DNA from: Chromera velia
Lineage: Eukaryota > Sar > Chromeraceae
DNA length: 64,000 nucleotides
NCBI GenBank assembly: GCA_018398765.1
Contig: JAHBMJ010002421.1
Location: forward strand, 32,501-96,500
Reading direction: 5' to 3'
Shown: piece by piece, positions 23,641-34,100 of the stretch
Layout: each line of letters starts with the position of its first letter
Position numbering within the stretch: position 1 is the stretch's first letter
Program-made: the position numbers and the translations under genes
The notes under the pieces: model-generated
Told to the model about the DNA's origin: nothing
Databases searched by the model: none
What the model saw: only the letters and a program-made list of their open reading frames with translations

Positions 23641-24295
23641 CATCTCTGTGGGGATAGTCGCTTCATAAGGCTTCTCCCCCACCTTCAATTCTCCCAAATC
23701 AAAACGTTCCCGTGACCACAGGCCTCCAAATTCCCCCAACAAACCCATATACTCCCCCTTCATCTCCTGTGGGACATCTAAGATGACCTTCTCCAAATCG
23801 ATCGGAGGAAGGTCCTTTGAAGACTCCGTAGGCACGTCTGCCTTTGGAGGAGTTTGTAAGCAAGAAGAGAAAGCGCAGCGAAGCGAGGGATGCGTATCTG
23901 CACTCTGTCCATTCGAAAAAGTAGGTAGAGCGACTGACCGAGAGTGTGTCGGGGCCTGCTCCCCGGACCGCACTTCTAGCGGTTTTCCCGAGGACATGCG
24001 ATCACATCTCTCCAGTCTCTCAGCCGTCTGAGTCGTCTCCATGCTCCATGGTCGTGCGTGCCGTTTTTCTGCTGTCACAGCAGTCACCGCCGCAATGTGA
24101 GAGGACGGCTCTGCAAAGGACAGTGCTGTCTTCGAACCGACTATGATTTTGGAACGGGAAATGTTTGTGACCTCAATAACTGCGATGCCTCCCTGCATGG
24201 TAGTCAGCTTAGCAGGAACAGCCAGACCAGGGTGGCTATGGAGGAAGTTCTTTCGGATAAGGACTTCTGAACCATCTGGGGCATTGACAGACACT

Positions 24296-24690
24296 TAAAG
24301 GAGGGAGCGGTGCCATCGGGGCCCACGCGTCCTCTTCGCGGCACACACCTTCGTCGATTTCAAACCATCATCATACTAGACCTCAAAGGGAGGAAGGTCT
24401 CACATATGCAGCCTTCCCCCCCCAAAAAGTTCAAAAGAAACATCAAATCGGGATCGAAGAAAATCCATTCCAAGAACCACATCGTACTCTGAATTCTCCA
24501 TCACCAGTACTGGGTGCTTGAAGATTTTCTTGGGTGCAGACTCATGCGAAAACTCTGCACACGTCTCTCCCACTACCAGAATTCCATTATTCCCCAACGT
24601 ACTCAAACCGACACTCACTATCTGCATTTCATGCTCTGCAGATGCGAGGAAAGAGATGTTGATCAGACTGGTCTGTGCACTTGAATCCAA
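24296..24690 (-). mobile_element. Aspartic protease region (fossil)
   Basis: The minus-strand reading contains a DSSA active-site triad variant (family usually DTG or DSG), a conserved flap-like segment and the downstream DVVLGMDFL motif typical of retroelement proteases. It lies between the gag/knuckle region and the reverse transcriptase. Confidence 0.8.
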
Positions 24691-25040
24691 CAGTGCAGAT
24701 GCCTTTCAGCCAAAAAGAAACAAACTCACCCAGGGGCAGGCTGCTACCTCAACTGTGGCTGCAACACCTGGCATCTCTGGAGAAGGGAGGACAGACGACC
24801 TCCTGGCAGCAGCAAACAAATTCAGGTTATCAGCAGCAACGCTACGAGAAGTAGGGACATCTCGCAACTTCTGCGAAAGCCTGCTAAAATCATGGTCCTC
24901 CTCCTGAATAATTGCAGGCACACAGGGAGGAGGCAACTTCTGATCACTCTGAGTCACGGAGGACAGGCCTACCTCTAAGCCCGTCCCCCTCTCCCGTTTC
25001 CCTAATTCCTGCCACCACTCCTTCGCGGTACATTGGGGCA

Positions 25041-26369
25041 CTATGCGATTCGATGCTCTTTTGAACCACATTGCCTACACCCCGCGTAATTAGGATATCC
25101 TAGCGTATTCCCTCTGGAGACACTTTGAGAAGACAAAGAGGAAGTAGGGTATCCTTGTCCTCTCCCCCTTCTCCCTCTCCAGTTCCCTCCATGTGCCCCT
25201 CCGTTGTACCCACGTCCCCGGGGACATTTTGGGAAGACGAAGAGGAAGTAGGGTATCCTCGTCCCCTCCCCCCTCTCCCTCTCCAGTTCCCTCCACATGC
25301 CCCTCCGTTGTACCCACGTGCAAATGACGCTGCCATCGACTGCTGTAGGGCAACCGACGCTTCTTGAGGTTACTGCGCCTGTCTCTGCAGCGAGTCGATA
25401 CTTGACTGCAGAGAAGAGATTTAGGTACGTAGTTGCTTAACGTTATCGGCAGACTTCGCGGCTGGGGCCATCTTGGCAGAGGGATTTGGTCCCTTCTTTT
25501 GCTTTTGTTGATAAAGGAACAACACTTGAGGGATCAGTTTGGCGTACTCTTTGTGGGCAGGCTCTGTGGTGATTTCCATAGAGAGCGAGGCGTAGAGGGT
25601 CCCGAGGAAAGGGAACATACGAGCGTTGATCTCGTACCTGGGTTGGGCGACCCTCATTTTGGCTTCGAAGTTCTTGACATGCGCTTCAAAGTCACCTGTG
25701 GGGGAGAGCTTGAGTTGAGATAGCTTGTACACTGCCTGTTGGCTCTCGGCTTCGGTGGGCATGAATCTGTCTAGGAATGCCTGCTCGAACTGAGTCTCTT
25801 CGATGGTGGTGTATTGGTGCGCGTTTTTGGCCATCCACTCTCGAACTTCCACTCCCTCCACATGTCTCTTAAACAGGACTTTACACTCCTCTACGTTTAG
25901 ATTCCCGTTCCTCACCTTCTTCATGAAGATGGACATCCAAACCACGGGGTCGTCTTCCCCCTTCTTGAATAGCTCCATGACTCTTCGGACATCGAGAGCC
26001 TTGAACTTAGTCATGTCAACATGGGGAGGTGCTTAGGCCTGTCCGTGTTGGCCTGCCTGCTACTGCTGCTACTGCTGTTGCTGCTGCTGCTGCTGTTGCT
26101 GATGTTGGGGTACCTGCGGTGCCTGCTGCTGCTGGGCTTATGCGAGTTGCTGGGTCAGTTACTGCTAGGCCTGCTGGGCTACAGCAAGATCTGCATCTCT
26201 CTGCTGCAACTATGCCTGCAAGGCATCGATCTGTACCTGCAGGGCTACTAAATCTGGAGGTCCGCCTGACATCTGCTGCTTGGCTTCCTCCGCATTTGCT
26301 GGAAGCGCCGGGTTGAAGTATCTCTGGCCAGAGCGAGTGGCACCCGAAATGGCTGCAAGCAGACACCAA
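25041..26369 (-). mobile_element. Gag region with glutamine-rich head, RGG-like repeats and CCHC knuckle (fossil)
   Basis: The minus strand reads a glutamine-rich low-complexity head (CTG-rich DNA at 26040-26220), a helical retrotransposon-gag domain at about 25421-26014 (for example VWMSIFMKKVRNG), then two tandem copies of a Gly/Arg/Tyr/Asn-rich segment of about 95 bp at 25130-25320 and a CCHC knuckle starting CRQCGSKEHRIA at about 25040-25085. Such Gly/Arg repeats are often RNA-binding. The region is broken. Confidence 0.82.
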
Positions 26370-26406
26370 TGAGGCCGTCAGAAAGCAAATGCTCTGCTAA
26401 CCAGTT

Positions 26407-26862
26407 TGTTAAGCATACGTAGGGCTAGCATATAGGGCTGCGACTTCTACTTACGTGTATCTACGCAAAGGTCTGTTCGTCTAGTCGTTCATCTTTCGAC
26501 TCCTTCTAGAGAGATTCCAGGTTGGCTACTTAGAACAGATATGATGGGTCAATTAGACTGCATGTGTGCACGCGTTGTACATATAGTACGGTATTCATCT
26601 CTAGTATTTATCTGTATCAGTCCACTTAAATGTATATCACCTCTATATTTGCTATGTCTCTCTTTCTGACGTCTGTTCTGTCTCTGTGTCATTCCGTTTT
26701 ATGTAAACTCATTTCTGTGGTATTTCTTTTTCCATGTATTCATGCATGCATTGCAAACTGCATGAGCGTTCTGCATATGCGTGCGGTGCTTACTGCCTAA
26801 CATCGCCTTACGCTTTCTTTATCGCTCGGCATGCGCGCATGAATTCTTTCTGGTCCCCAACA
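26407..26862 (-). repeat. 5' LTR of the Ty3/gypsy element
   Basis: A 456-bp terminal repeat with TGTT...AACA ends, homologous to 19907-20348, and followed by the GGTTG target-site copy at 26863-26867. In element orientation this is the 5' LTR. It contains a 13-bp partial duplication absent from its partner. Confidence 0.93.
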
Positions 26863-26867
26863 GGTTG

Positions 26868-28584
26868 TTATGACAGCACTATAGGCTCCCCATACATTAA
26901 AAAAAGAAAAAATAAATTTTGGTCAAAACCTCAATTAGTTCTTTTATTTTTTTATTTTTTCAAGGTTTACCAGGTTTTGAACTTTGAGTTTAAAGTGTTT
27001 GCTTCAAAAAATAAACAAAAAAAAAAAAGTAAAAATGATTTTAGCTAGGATTTTAGGCGATTAACTTTTTTTTTTAACGTAGTAATTGGAACAATTTGAA
27101 TCTAGATTGGAATGCCCAATATTAGGAATTTGGAATCCCAAATTCCCAATTCGGAGCAATATGGAAACATTTTTTTTTGTATAAAAAAGTTAGTGTTCAA
27201 AACTGTATTTTTGTGCATAAATATTTTAAAACTCAAAGATTTTAAATCTAAATACAAATTAGCTTCACGTGTGCCGAACGTTTATATCTCCATGCACCTC
27301 TGCAGATGTGGTGTGCCTTGAAGTGAATCGATCTGATTGACATGCAGGCTTCTTCATCCCCTTCCCCCATGAATGCGTGCTCTGGGTTGTCTTCAAAGCC
27401 TTGTTAGTGGCTTGGGATTTGATGTCGCTAGATCCAGGATTTAACCCTCAATCATCATCATCATCACATGAACATTATTATCATTATTAATCAGTTTATA
27501 GGCCATCATGCAATGTATGAGTCTAGGATAATGCTTTATTGCCCTTTTGCCAGACCTACATCATACAACGGGAGGGGGCTTCATTCTCGTAACTCTAAAC
27601 AACCTGCATCTAAAAGATACTTTCTCAATCGCTGATGTCGTTTCCCTTCTGTGGGAGGAGGAAATTCAATTTTAAAAAATATAATTAAAAATTTGGATTT
27701 CCAATTGGAAATCCAATTTTTCAATTAGAAATCATATACGTTTTTAATTAGAAGTTTTCCAATTGGAATCCAATCCCTAATATATTAGGGGATAAATAGA
27801 GGAAATGGGGAGGAAATAAGGCCTATTATGGCCCATTTCTAAAAAACTGTGTCCTATTTTTTATGGTAAAAAACATGTTCAGAGGCTTAAGAAAGGTATG
27901 TTTCAAAAACTTTGAGGCTTTTAGACTCTTAAACACTAACTTAGAACACTATTTGACACATTTTTCAAAAATTATAAGGTTAACTGAAAAATGAGGGGAA
28001 TTAAATGGGGGGCCCATTTTTCAGGTAAATTTCCTTAAGAAAAAAATGGGGACAAAATGAGGTGAAATAGAATAAAAATGGAGGACTTTAGAATTATTCT
28101 TTTTTTAATGTTAGAACATCAAAACAACTTCTAAAGCAGTATTAGAAGGTTTATTGACTCTTAAACTTTTATTTTCACTATGTTTCCGCTTACTAATTTA
28201 AAACTATATATATAGAGAAATATAAGTTTAAAGAATAGTAGTGAATGTAACATGTTTTGACTTACTACACAGAGTTTCTGCACAATTCTTCATATCAGTC
28301 ATCTTTTGCAAGGGATTGAAAATATCTCTTTGCTGCCATCTCTTTGATTATAAGTTTGACGATATCCCCTGGCTCGAACCTTTAGTGAAGGAGATAGTCC
28401 TTGAGCAGGGGGTGCCTGTTTTTTAACAGAAAGGTCAACCGGTCTTAAAGTGCTACAATGGTAGCGGTGCTGTCTCATTTAGCTCTATCCGGCGTTTAGA
28501 TTTTATGATCAGCCTTTGCATACACTTTCTTCTTCACAATTGAATTTCGTTGAATGTATCTGTCACGTATTGCATATATGCAGG
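26868..28584. other. AT-rich region, no gene; one dispersed-repeat end
   Basis: Strongly AT-rich with poly-A and poly-T runs. The short ORFs have no coding-like composition. At 27431-27470 there is an ACCCTCAATCATCATCAT-type end shared with two other places in the window. A few palindromic AATTTGG/CCAAATT words occur near 27100-27150 and 27690-27770. Nothing else was recognised. Confidence 0.5.
27431..27470 (+). repeat. Dispersed repeat end with CAT tail, copy 1
   Basis: CTAGATCCAGGATTTAACC is followed by CTCAATCATCATCATCATCA. It shares about 35 bp with 33652-33694 and the core with 51566-51584, all in the same orientation. A terminal trinucleotide run is typical of the 3' end of a LINE or SINE; the family is not recognised. 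Confidence 0.55.
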
Positions 28585-28979
28585 TGGAAAAGTAGAGGGG
28601 CCTCTCGACAAAAAAAAGCTGAAGAAGCTGAGGAAGATGAAGACGGGAAACTTGTCGGAGGATGAGCGCCTTAACGTCAGTCTGGAGAAGACCTCAAAAG
28701 AAGTAGTCAAAAAGCTGCATATCGATTTTGGCTTGCTTTCACAGAATTTTCAGATCTATTTGCAAGTTTATTTATCTTTGCATTGCATGATGCAGAAACT
28801 GGAGGCAGAGATCAACCTCTGTCAGCGCTTCTTGTAATAGAATGGGAGAGCAAAGTCTGAGTGGGAGCTCCTGCGCCAGCAGCTTTTTCTGTACAAGCGG
28901 AAGCTAGAGAGAGTTCTGAAGATCATCCGAGGAGGACTTTGCGGGTGTGGGGAAGTGATTCCAGATACTTTCCTTCAGG
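28585..28979 (+). pseudogene. Coding-like island, possible decayed or partial gene
   Basis: After an AG acceptor at 28582-28583 an open segment encodes a Lys-rich helical stretch (GPLDKKKLKKLRKMK, then SEDERLNVSLEKTSKEVVKK). From about 28798 a second segment reads KLEAEINLCQRFL, is interrupted by stops at 28836-28841, and continues in another frame with SEWELLRQQLFLYKRKLERV and ends FLQ at a GTGAGG donor (28980). The composition is that of a coiled-coil protein and contrasts with the AT-rich surroundings. Either it is a host gene fragment that has decayed, or it has small introns I could not resolve. The family is not recognised. It may belong with the exons at 34101-34656, which follow on the same strand beyond the inserted LTR element. 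Confidence 0.4.
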
Positions 28980-29423
28980 TGAGGCAGAGTGTACGTCTGA
29001 TCTTTATTGACTGGCCAGGGATTGTCCTGGTTAGCTCAGTCTCTTTATTTATAAGAAAAAAGCTATGAATCTACGTTAAAACATTTTATTTTAATTTTTT
29101 TATAAGCATACATTCCGTATGTTCAATAAATAGAGTGTGAATTTTCTTTAAAAAAATCTTATATGTTTAGGAAAGATGTTCTAAAACAGCTGTGCAAAGA
29201 AACATACAGCCGGGGGTTGGAGTTTGTATTTTTGCTCTTTAGAGCGCTTCACAATCTTTAGATAATCAGAAAAAAAAAAATGTAAAATCGAACTTCCAAA
29301 CAAAAAACCTAAGTTTTTTACAAAGCATTAAAAAAGATTGCTTATGACTCTGCTGTATCAATACATATATTTTTTAAGGATTGGTTGTACATTAGTAGGA
29401 GTTTAGACACAAAAAGTTTCAGC
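28980..29423. other. AT-rich sequence before the LTR element
   Basis: Low-complexity AT-rich DNA following a possible splice donor at 28980, perhaps intronic. No gene or repeat was recognised. Confidence 0.4.
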
Positions 29424-30008
29424 TGTTACGGTCTACTCAGACCACAACTTAAGTCTTTGATTATTCTGAGATGTTTTGCTGTCTGTGTCCTTTGGCAGAC
29501 ATCAGGAGAATCACAATGGATGAAATGTGAGCACTGCCAGGTGGCAGACTGAGAAGCGGAAGGTCTCGGGTTCGATTCCCACCTCCATCTCTTTTGCCTA
29601 ACTTTGAAAATTCACAAGAAGCTGATTAATCGGTTCCATATCGGTTAAGGCAAAGTATGTCAAACTTGATACACTTTCAAAAATGAAAGTCTGTCAAACA
29701 TGATACACTTACACAATTGATACACTTTCACAATTGGCAACTTTTGCAGGAAACAAGCATAAAATGCAACTTTGAAAAAAAAAGAAAAGAAAGAATCGAT
29801 TAAAAACTTGACCTCGGAGTAACAGAATTGAATCCCAAATCGAGTTGACTTACCTTCTGGAAGAATTGACTTGAAGCGATCTGAACCGACCTTCACTGAC
29901 TTCAATAACACTGAGTGAATAATTAAAAGATACATTCAGCTCCAATTCTAGTTCTATTCTTCCGTTTCGGCTTCGTCTGACCTACTGAGTCCGGAGGAGC
30001 ACGGAACA
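29424..30008 (+). repeat. Left LTR of the non-autonomous element
   Basis: 585 bp, TG...CA ends. It includes a tRNA-like segment (29519-29589) followed by a T4 tract, and a run of short direct repeats based on TTGATACACTTTCA at 29665-29735. Confidence 0.88.
29519..29589 (+). other. tRNA-like segment inside the left LTR
   Basis: A 71-nt stretch has a perfect T-arm/B-box core (GGTTCGATTCC, 29569-29579), ends GATGAAA and CTCCATC that could pair at 5 of 7 positions, a candidate anticodon loop CTGAGAA with U33-like and A37-like positions, and a T4 run a few bases after its 3' end. The D-arm and anticodon stem pair poorly, so it is probably not a working tRNA; a pol III-competent relic or tRNA-derived insert is more likely. 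An exact copy lies at 32527-32597. Confidence 0.45.
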
Positions 30009-30496
30009 TGTGGTGACTTGCCGCGAGAGTCGAACACAACCTGCAAAGAGCGAAACTAGCTGGAGACCAATCGAGTTTCTCAGCACAGACACTTGGAAGA
30101 TTTCCATTCAGGCAACTTCAGAAACTGTCTTCCTTGCCGGGACCCCCAACAAGAGATCGAGAGAGAAGGTCGAACTGTACGGCCGACCACTCCTCTTCAG
30201 GAACCGACACCAAAGAGTTCTCTTCATCCAAGCACACCTGCAAGCGCTGGATCTGGCAGTTCCTTCTACCACTCGCTGGAGACCTTTCAGAAGACACTTC
30301 ACCTGTGTGTGGGCAGCTGTCACTCCTTTGGACCCTGCTGTCCCCGGACTTCCTTTTCTTCCTTCTGAACTCCATCCACATCGGCACACTTTCACACCCA
30401 GCTTCTGGTACGCTCTAACGCCTTCGTCAACCACAAAGAGCCCCTCGAGTTGAGAGGACCGTCACCCTTGATTTAGAGAAAAATCACATCAAAACG

Positions 30497-30594
30497 GAGC
30501 AAACCGCGAAGCGCTGCTGAATTTTCGTTTTCTTCCCTCTTCTGTCCTTTGAGAAAGACACCCAAATAAAACCAGAGCAAACCGCGAAGCGCTG
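30497..30594 (+). repeat. Internal direct repeat in the non-autonomous element
   Basis: The 20-mer GAGCAAACCGCGAAGCGCTG occurs at 30497-30516 and again at 30575-30594, each followed by a related T-rich segment, giving a 78-bp imperfect tandem inside the LTR element. Confidence 0.75.
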
Positions 30595-32313
30595 TTCATT
30601 TTTCTTCGTTTCTCTCTTTTCCATCCCAGCCTCAGTACTATGTGGAGCTTGCGCTTCCGAGACAGACATTGGTGAAACAATACAGAATTAAGAGGAAAGG
30701 TTATATAAGACTCTCGCCAAAGATGATTGACTGACCTTCACGCGCTCTAGCACGCGCTGAATCCAAATACCGCGGGGTCAATTGCTTTCTTGGGCCTGGG
30801 CGCGTAACTCCTCCCCCGCCGTGCGGTGGAATGCCGGGGCACATGCATACAACCAAATTATCACGAGACGCTGCGTAACTGAAAATGACTGACCTTTTTG
30901 GTCAAGCCAGCAGTTCTTTCCCGAATCGAACAGCAACCTCTGCACTCGCAGATGAAACTCCTCCCCACAAACCCTCTAAAGAAAATAATAGCAGTCTCGT
31001 ACAGGTACGAGCGCCTCTGTGGGGGTCGACATCCCTCTGAGAATCAGCCTTCTCTGCAAACTGAAACAATGGATGGAGCGACCATTGGATTGGAACTGTG
31101 GAACTTCTGGACCTCGCTGGAGCTTGGACCTCTTGCTAGCTGGCGACGATGGAGCAAGCCTTAGGAGGCTTAGGATAAGTTGCTTGTGTATCGATAAATA
31201 AACCTTTTGTTGGGGAATGGAAGATTGGGTGAAAAAGGTGTGTATAAAGTAAGCCTTAGTATGTGGTGGGATGATACATATGCCAGACTCGAAACAACTG
31301 TGTGCACACACATAAAAAAAAAACAGACCAATCGTATGCATGGACTGGCCGCCATAATACATACCCATTTACTGTGGTTGGCACCTTGGTGCGATTGACC
31401 TCTTGTATCCAAAACGGACGATGCGAAAGGTATGGGCATTCAGCAGAAGGCTGAGTGTGCCACGGCCCAACAACCACTCTTGGCTGCTCAATCAAGTCGT
31501 CGGGATTTCTCTCTGAGAGAGCAGAGCTGGATGAGTTCTTTCTGGTGTGAACTGTGACGCTTTCTGATACTGACAAGACTGGATCTTTCGATCTCAAAGT
31601 CGAGCCGGGGTGTTGAGATCCATCAGATGTGCAAGATGCACAAGGCACAGTGCTAGGCCAATCTGATGCCCCCGAGGGAACGGCAGGCCTGACCTTTGAA
31701 AGACGAAGTGTGATCAAAAGTGTGACCAAATGTGACTGCTGCCGCGTGGCCGGGCTCTCTCCGTGGTTGGTAAGTCCCGGTCGCACCGTTCCTCTCGACA
31801 GAAAGTGAGAAGGTGAAAGGATTGGACGCAGACGATTGCCGATCATGAAGCGAATGATCGAGCTTCCAAAGCAACGCACCTCAAGAAGTGAGGTCAAGAC
31901 AAAGGTTTAGAGGATACACTGATGAATCAGTGCAATAGAAGCAAAGAAACTGAGTTAAAGGAAGGTCTTGGGAATGAAGTGTCCGCTGTTGACTGTATGT
32001 GAGAATTTGAACATTGTTGAGAAACACTAAATCCACAAAACACCACTCAGTCACAGTGACTACATACAAAGGCGAAATATCTATTCTTGTCTCTTTCGGA
32101 AGCTTTTGCGCCGCTTTGATTGGCTGATGGCTGGCTGGTGAAATGAATGAAAGTTAAGTAGGCGTCAATGCGTAGATTAGGATAGCAAGAACCTCAGGCG
32201 CCGGGACTTCGTGGAACTTCGTCGACGAGCAGACTGGAAAGTGAAGACACCTGTGGATCCTTTTTAAGCCTACCGAGGGGCACACAAGAACTCGGTACAA
32301 CTCTATGGAATTG

Positions 32314-32414
32314 AAGGCGCGTGGAACCGCCTTCGGAAGAGAGAGGCACGTGTTATGTCGTACTTTGAAGGCGAAGGAGACGACAGTAGTTTTAAAGGCG
32401 CGTGGAAGCGCCTT
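32314..32414 (+). repeat. Paired hairpin motif before the right LTR
   Basis: Two copies of a 20-bp imperfect palindrome, AAGGCG...CGCCTT, lie at 32314-32333 and 32395-32414. They differ by one base and can each form a 6-bp stem. They sit 20-120 bp before the right LTR and could be packaging, 3'-end or structural RNA signals of the element; this is inference. Confidence 0.6.
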
Positions 32415-32431
32415 ATTGAGGAGGGGGCATA

Positions 32432-33021
32432 TGTTACGGTCTACTCAGACCGCAACTTAAGTCTTTGATTATTCTGAGATGTTTTGCTGTCTGTGTCCTT
32501 TGGCAGACATCAGGAGAATCACAATGGATGAAATGTGAGCACTGCCAGGTGGCAGACTGAGAAGCGGAAGGTCTCGGGTTCGATTCCCACCTCCATCTCT
32601 TTTGCCTAACTTTGAAAATTCACAAGAAGCTGATTAATCGGTTCCGTATCGGTTAAGGCAAAGTATGTCAAACTTGATACACTTTCAAAAATGAAAGTCT
32701 GTCAAACATGATACACTTACACAATTGATACACTTTCACAATTAGCAACTTTTGCAGGAAACAAGCATAAAATGCAACTTTGAAAAAAAAAGAAAAGAAA
32801 GAATCGATTAAAAACTTGACCTCGGAGTAACAGAATTGAATCGAATCTCAAATCGAGTTGACTTACCTTCTGGAAGAATTGACTTGAAGCGATCTGAACC
32901 GACCTTTACTGACTTCAATAACACTGAGTGAATAATTAAAAGATATTTTTAACTCCAATTCTAGTTCTATTCTTCCGTTTCGGCTTCGTCTGACCTACTG
33001 AGTCCGGAAGAGCACGGAACA
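32432..33021 (+). repeat. Right LTR of the non-autonomous element
   Basis: 590 bp, about 98 percent identical to 29424-30008, including the tRNA-like segment at 32527-32597. Preceded by a polypurine tract. Confidence 0.88.
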
Positions 33022-34100
33022 TAGCTTTTAACTCTTCATCGTTGCAAAGTTACATCTTTTGAAATTTTATGGTGAATTATTGAATATACGGTATTATTAA
33101 ATGGAGATGGTTTGGAGCTATAATGAAGATCTTAAAAACGTATTTGGAGCTCCAAACCGGATATTTGGAGCACTTTATTAGTAATATGTTATAAACGGTT
33201 TATAAGTTACTGGGAGGTTTTCTCCAGCGGTACTAAGTTCTACTAGCTAAACCAAATATGTTGATTGCGCTTTTAAGCCCGACTTTATTAAAGTTTGTTT
33301 AAAGTTTGTCCAAGTTTATCTTAAAGTTGTATTCCATACACTAGTCCATACATGTTTACAAAGGGGTATGACTAGAGTTATGAAATAGTTATAAACGTTC
33401 AGACATTTGAATATCTCAAAAAAAAAAAAATTAAAAAAAAATTGGAAATTGATTGATTGATTAATGTCCATGATAATTGTACCATAACTAGTACCGCGCA
33501 TAACGTATATAAGTATAATATAATTTAAATTTATAATAATTAAGCCTAAATTTTAGAAAAATATCTTATGAAAGTTTGAAAAAACAAAAAAAGTATAAAA
33601 ATTTCAGTTACTTAAAGTTTATTATATAAGGAAATACTAATTTTTTACTTACTAGACCTACGATTAAACCCTCAATCATCATCATGATCATCATTTTTTT
33701 TTCCAAAAAAAAAATGTTTAGTATTTTTCTATTAATTTTTTTTAGGAAATAATAAGCCATCTAGCTTTCTATATACCCTTATTTATAATAACTTTATATG
33801 CATTATAAGTAAAGAACCCTGTTTTTAACAGTTGAAACTTAGTGGTTAGTAAAAAAAAAAAGAAAAGATGAATCATATTTAAAAAAAGTGTTGATTTTAA
33901 TTAATTGTAAAAAAGACTTTTTTTGTCCTTTTTTTTTGTTTGGTCTGAAATATTGTTTTATTTTTTACCAAATTAAGCAGTGTAATGCCAATGTCTTTTA
34001 AAGATTTTTTTGTCGATGTTGGATTCACACTATACGCGGTTTTATATGAATCGCACAGCAATTTATATGGATGCGTTCTTTTAAATGCCATTTCTTTCAG
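33022..34100. other. AT-rich region, no gene; one dispersed-repeat end
   Basis: AT-rich sequence with many homopolymer runs. TTGGAGCTCCAAA-like words recur around 33113-33175. At 33652-33694 lies the second copy of the CCCTCAATCATCATCAT repeat end. The final part (about 33980-34100) is probably intron before the exon at 34101. Confidence 0.45.
33652..33694 (+). repeat. Dispersed repeat end with CAT tail, copy 2
   Basis: CTAGACCTACGATTAAACC followed by CTCAATCATCATCATGATCA. It aligns with 27431-27470 with only a few differences and lies on the same strand. Confidence 0.55.

Larger units (their letters stand above)
19907..26862 (-). mobile_element. Ty3/gypsy LTR retrotransposon, broken
   Basis: A nearly full-length element of about 6.96 kb lying in reverse orientation, with two LTRs beginning TGTT and ending AACA and a perfect 5-bp target duplication (GGTTG at 19902-19906 and 26863-26867). 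Reading on the minus strand the order is gag, CCHC knuckle, aspartic protease, reverse transcriptase, RNase H, integrase, which is the Ty3/gypsy order. A likely primer-binding site next to the 5' LTR (about 26388-26404, TGGTTAGCAGAGC on the minus strand) resembles the complement of initiator tRNA-Met, and a purine-rich tract adjoins the 3' LTR. The LTRs differ at about 10 percent of positions by hand count, so the insertion is old. The coding region is broken in at least half a dozen places, so it is a fossil. Confidence 0.93.
29424..33021 (+). mobile_element. Young LTR element without recognisable pol, non-autonomous type
   Basis: Two direct repeats of 585 and 590 bp, both with TGTTACGG...GGAACA ends, enclose 2,423 bp. 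Just inside the left LTR is a TGG start (TGGTGACTTGCCGCGAGAG, from 30010) that could be a primer-binding site, and just before the right LTR a purine tract (GAGGAGGGGGCA), so the element lies on the plus strand. The inner part holds no protease, reverse transcriptase, RNase H or integrase motif in any frame, so it resembles a LARD/TRIM-like non-autonomous element mobilised by others. The LTRs differ at about 10 positions plus one 5-bp length difference (about 1.7 percent), so it is much younger than the gypsy element. Flanks CAGC and TAGC could be a 4-bp target duplication with one change. It looks structurally whole. Confidence 0.85.

Noticed and set aside
30010-30453. 147-codon frame inside the young LTR element
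   Set aside because: No retroelement motif, competing open frames on both strands of similar length, and composition following local sequence; I cannot support a protein.
31256-31897. 213-codon minus-strand frame inside the young LTR element
   Set aside because: No recognisable domain and antisense to the element's inferred direction.
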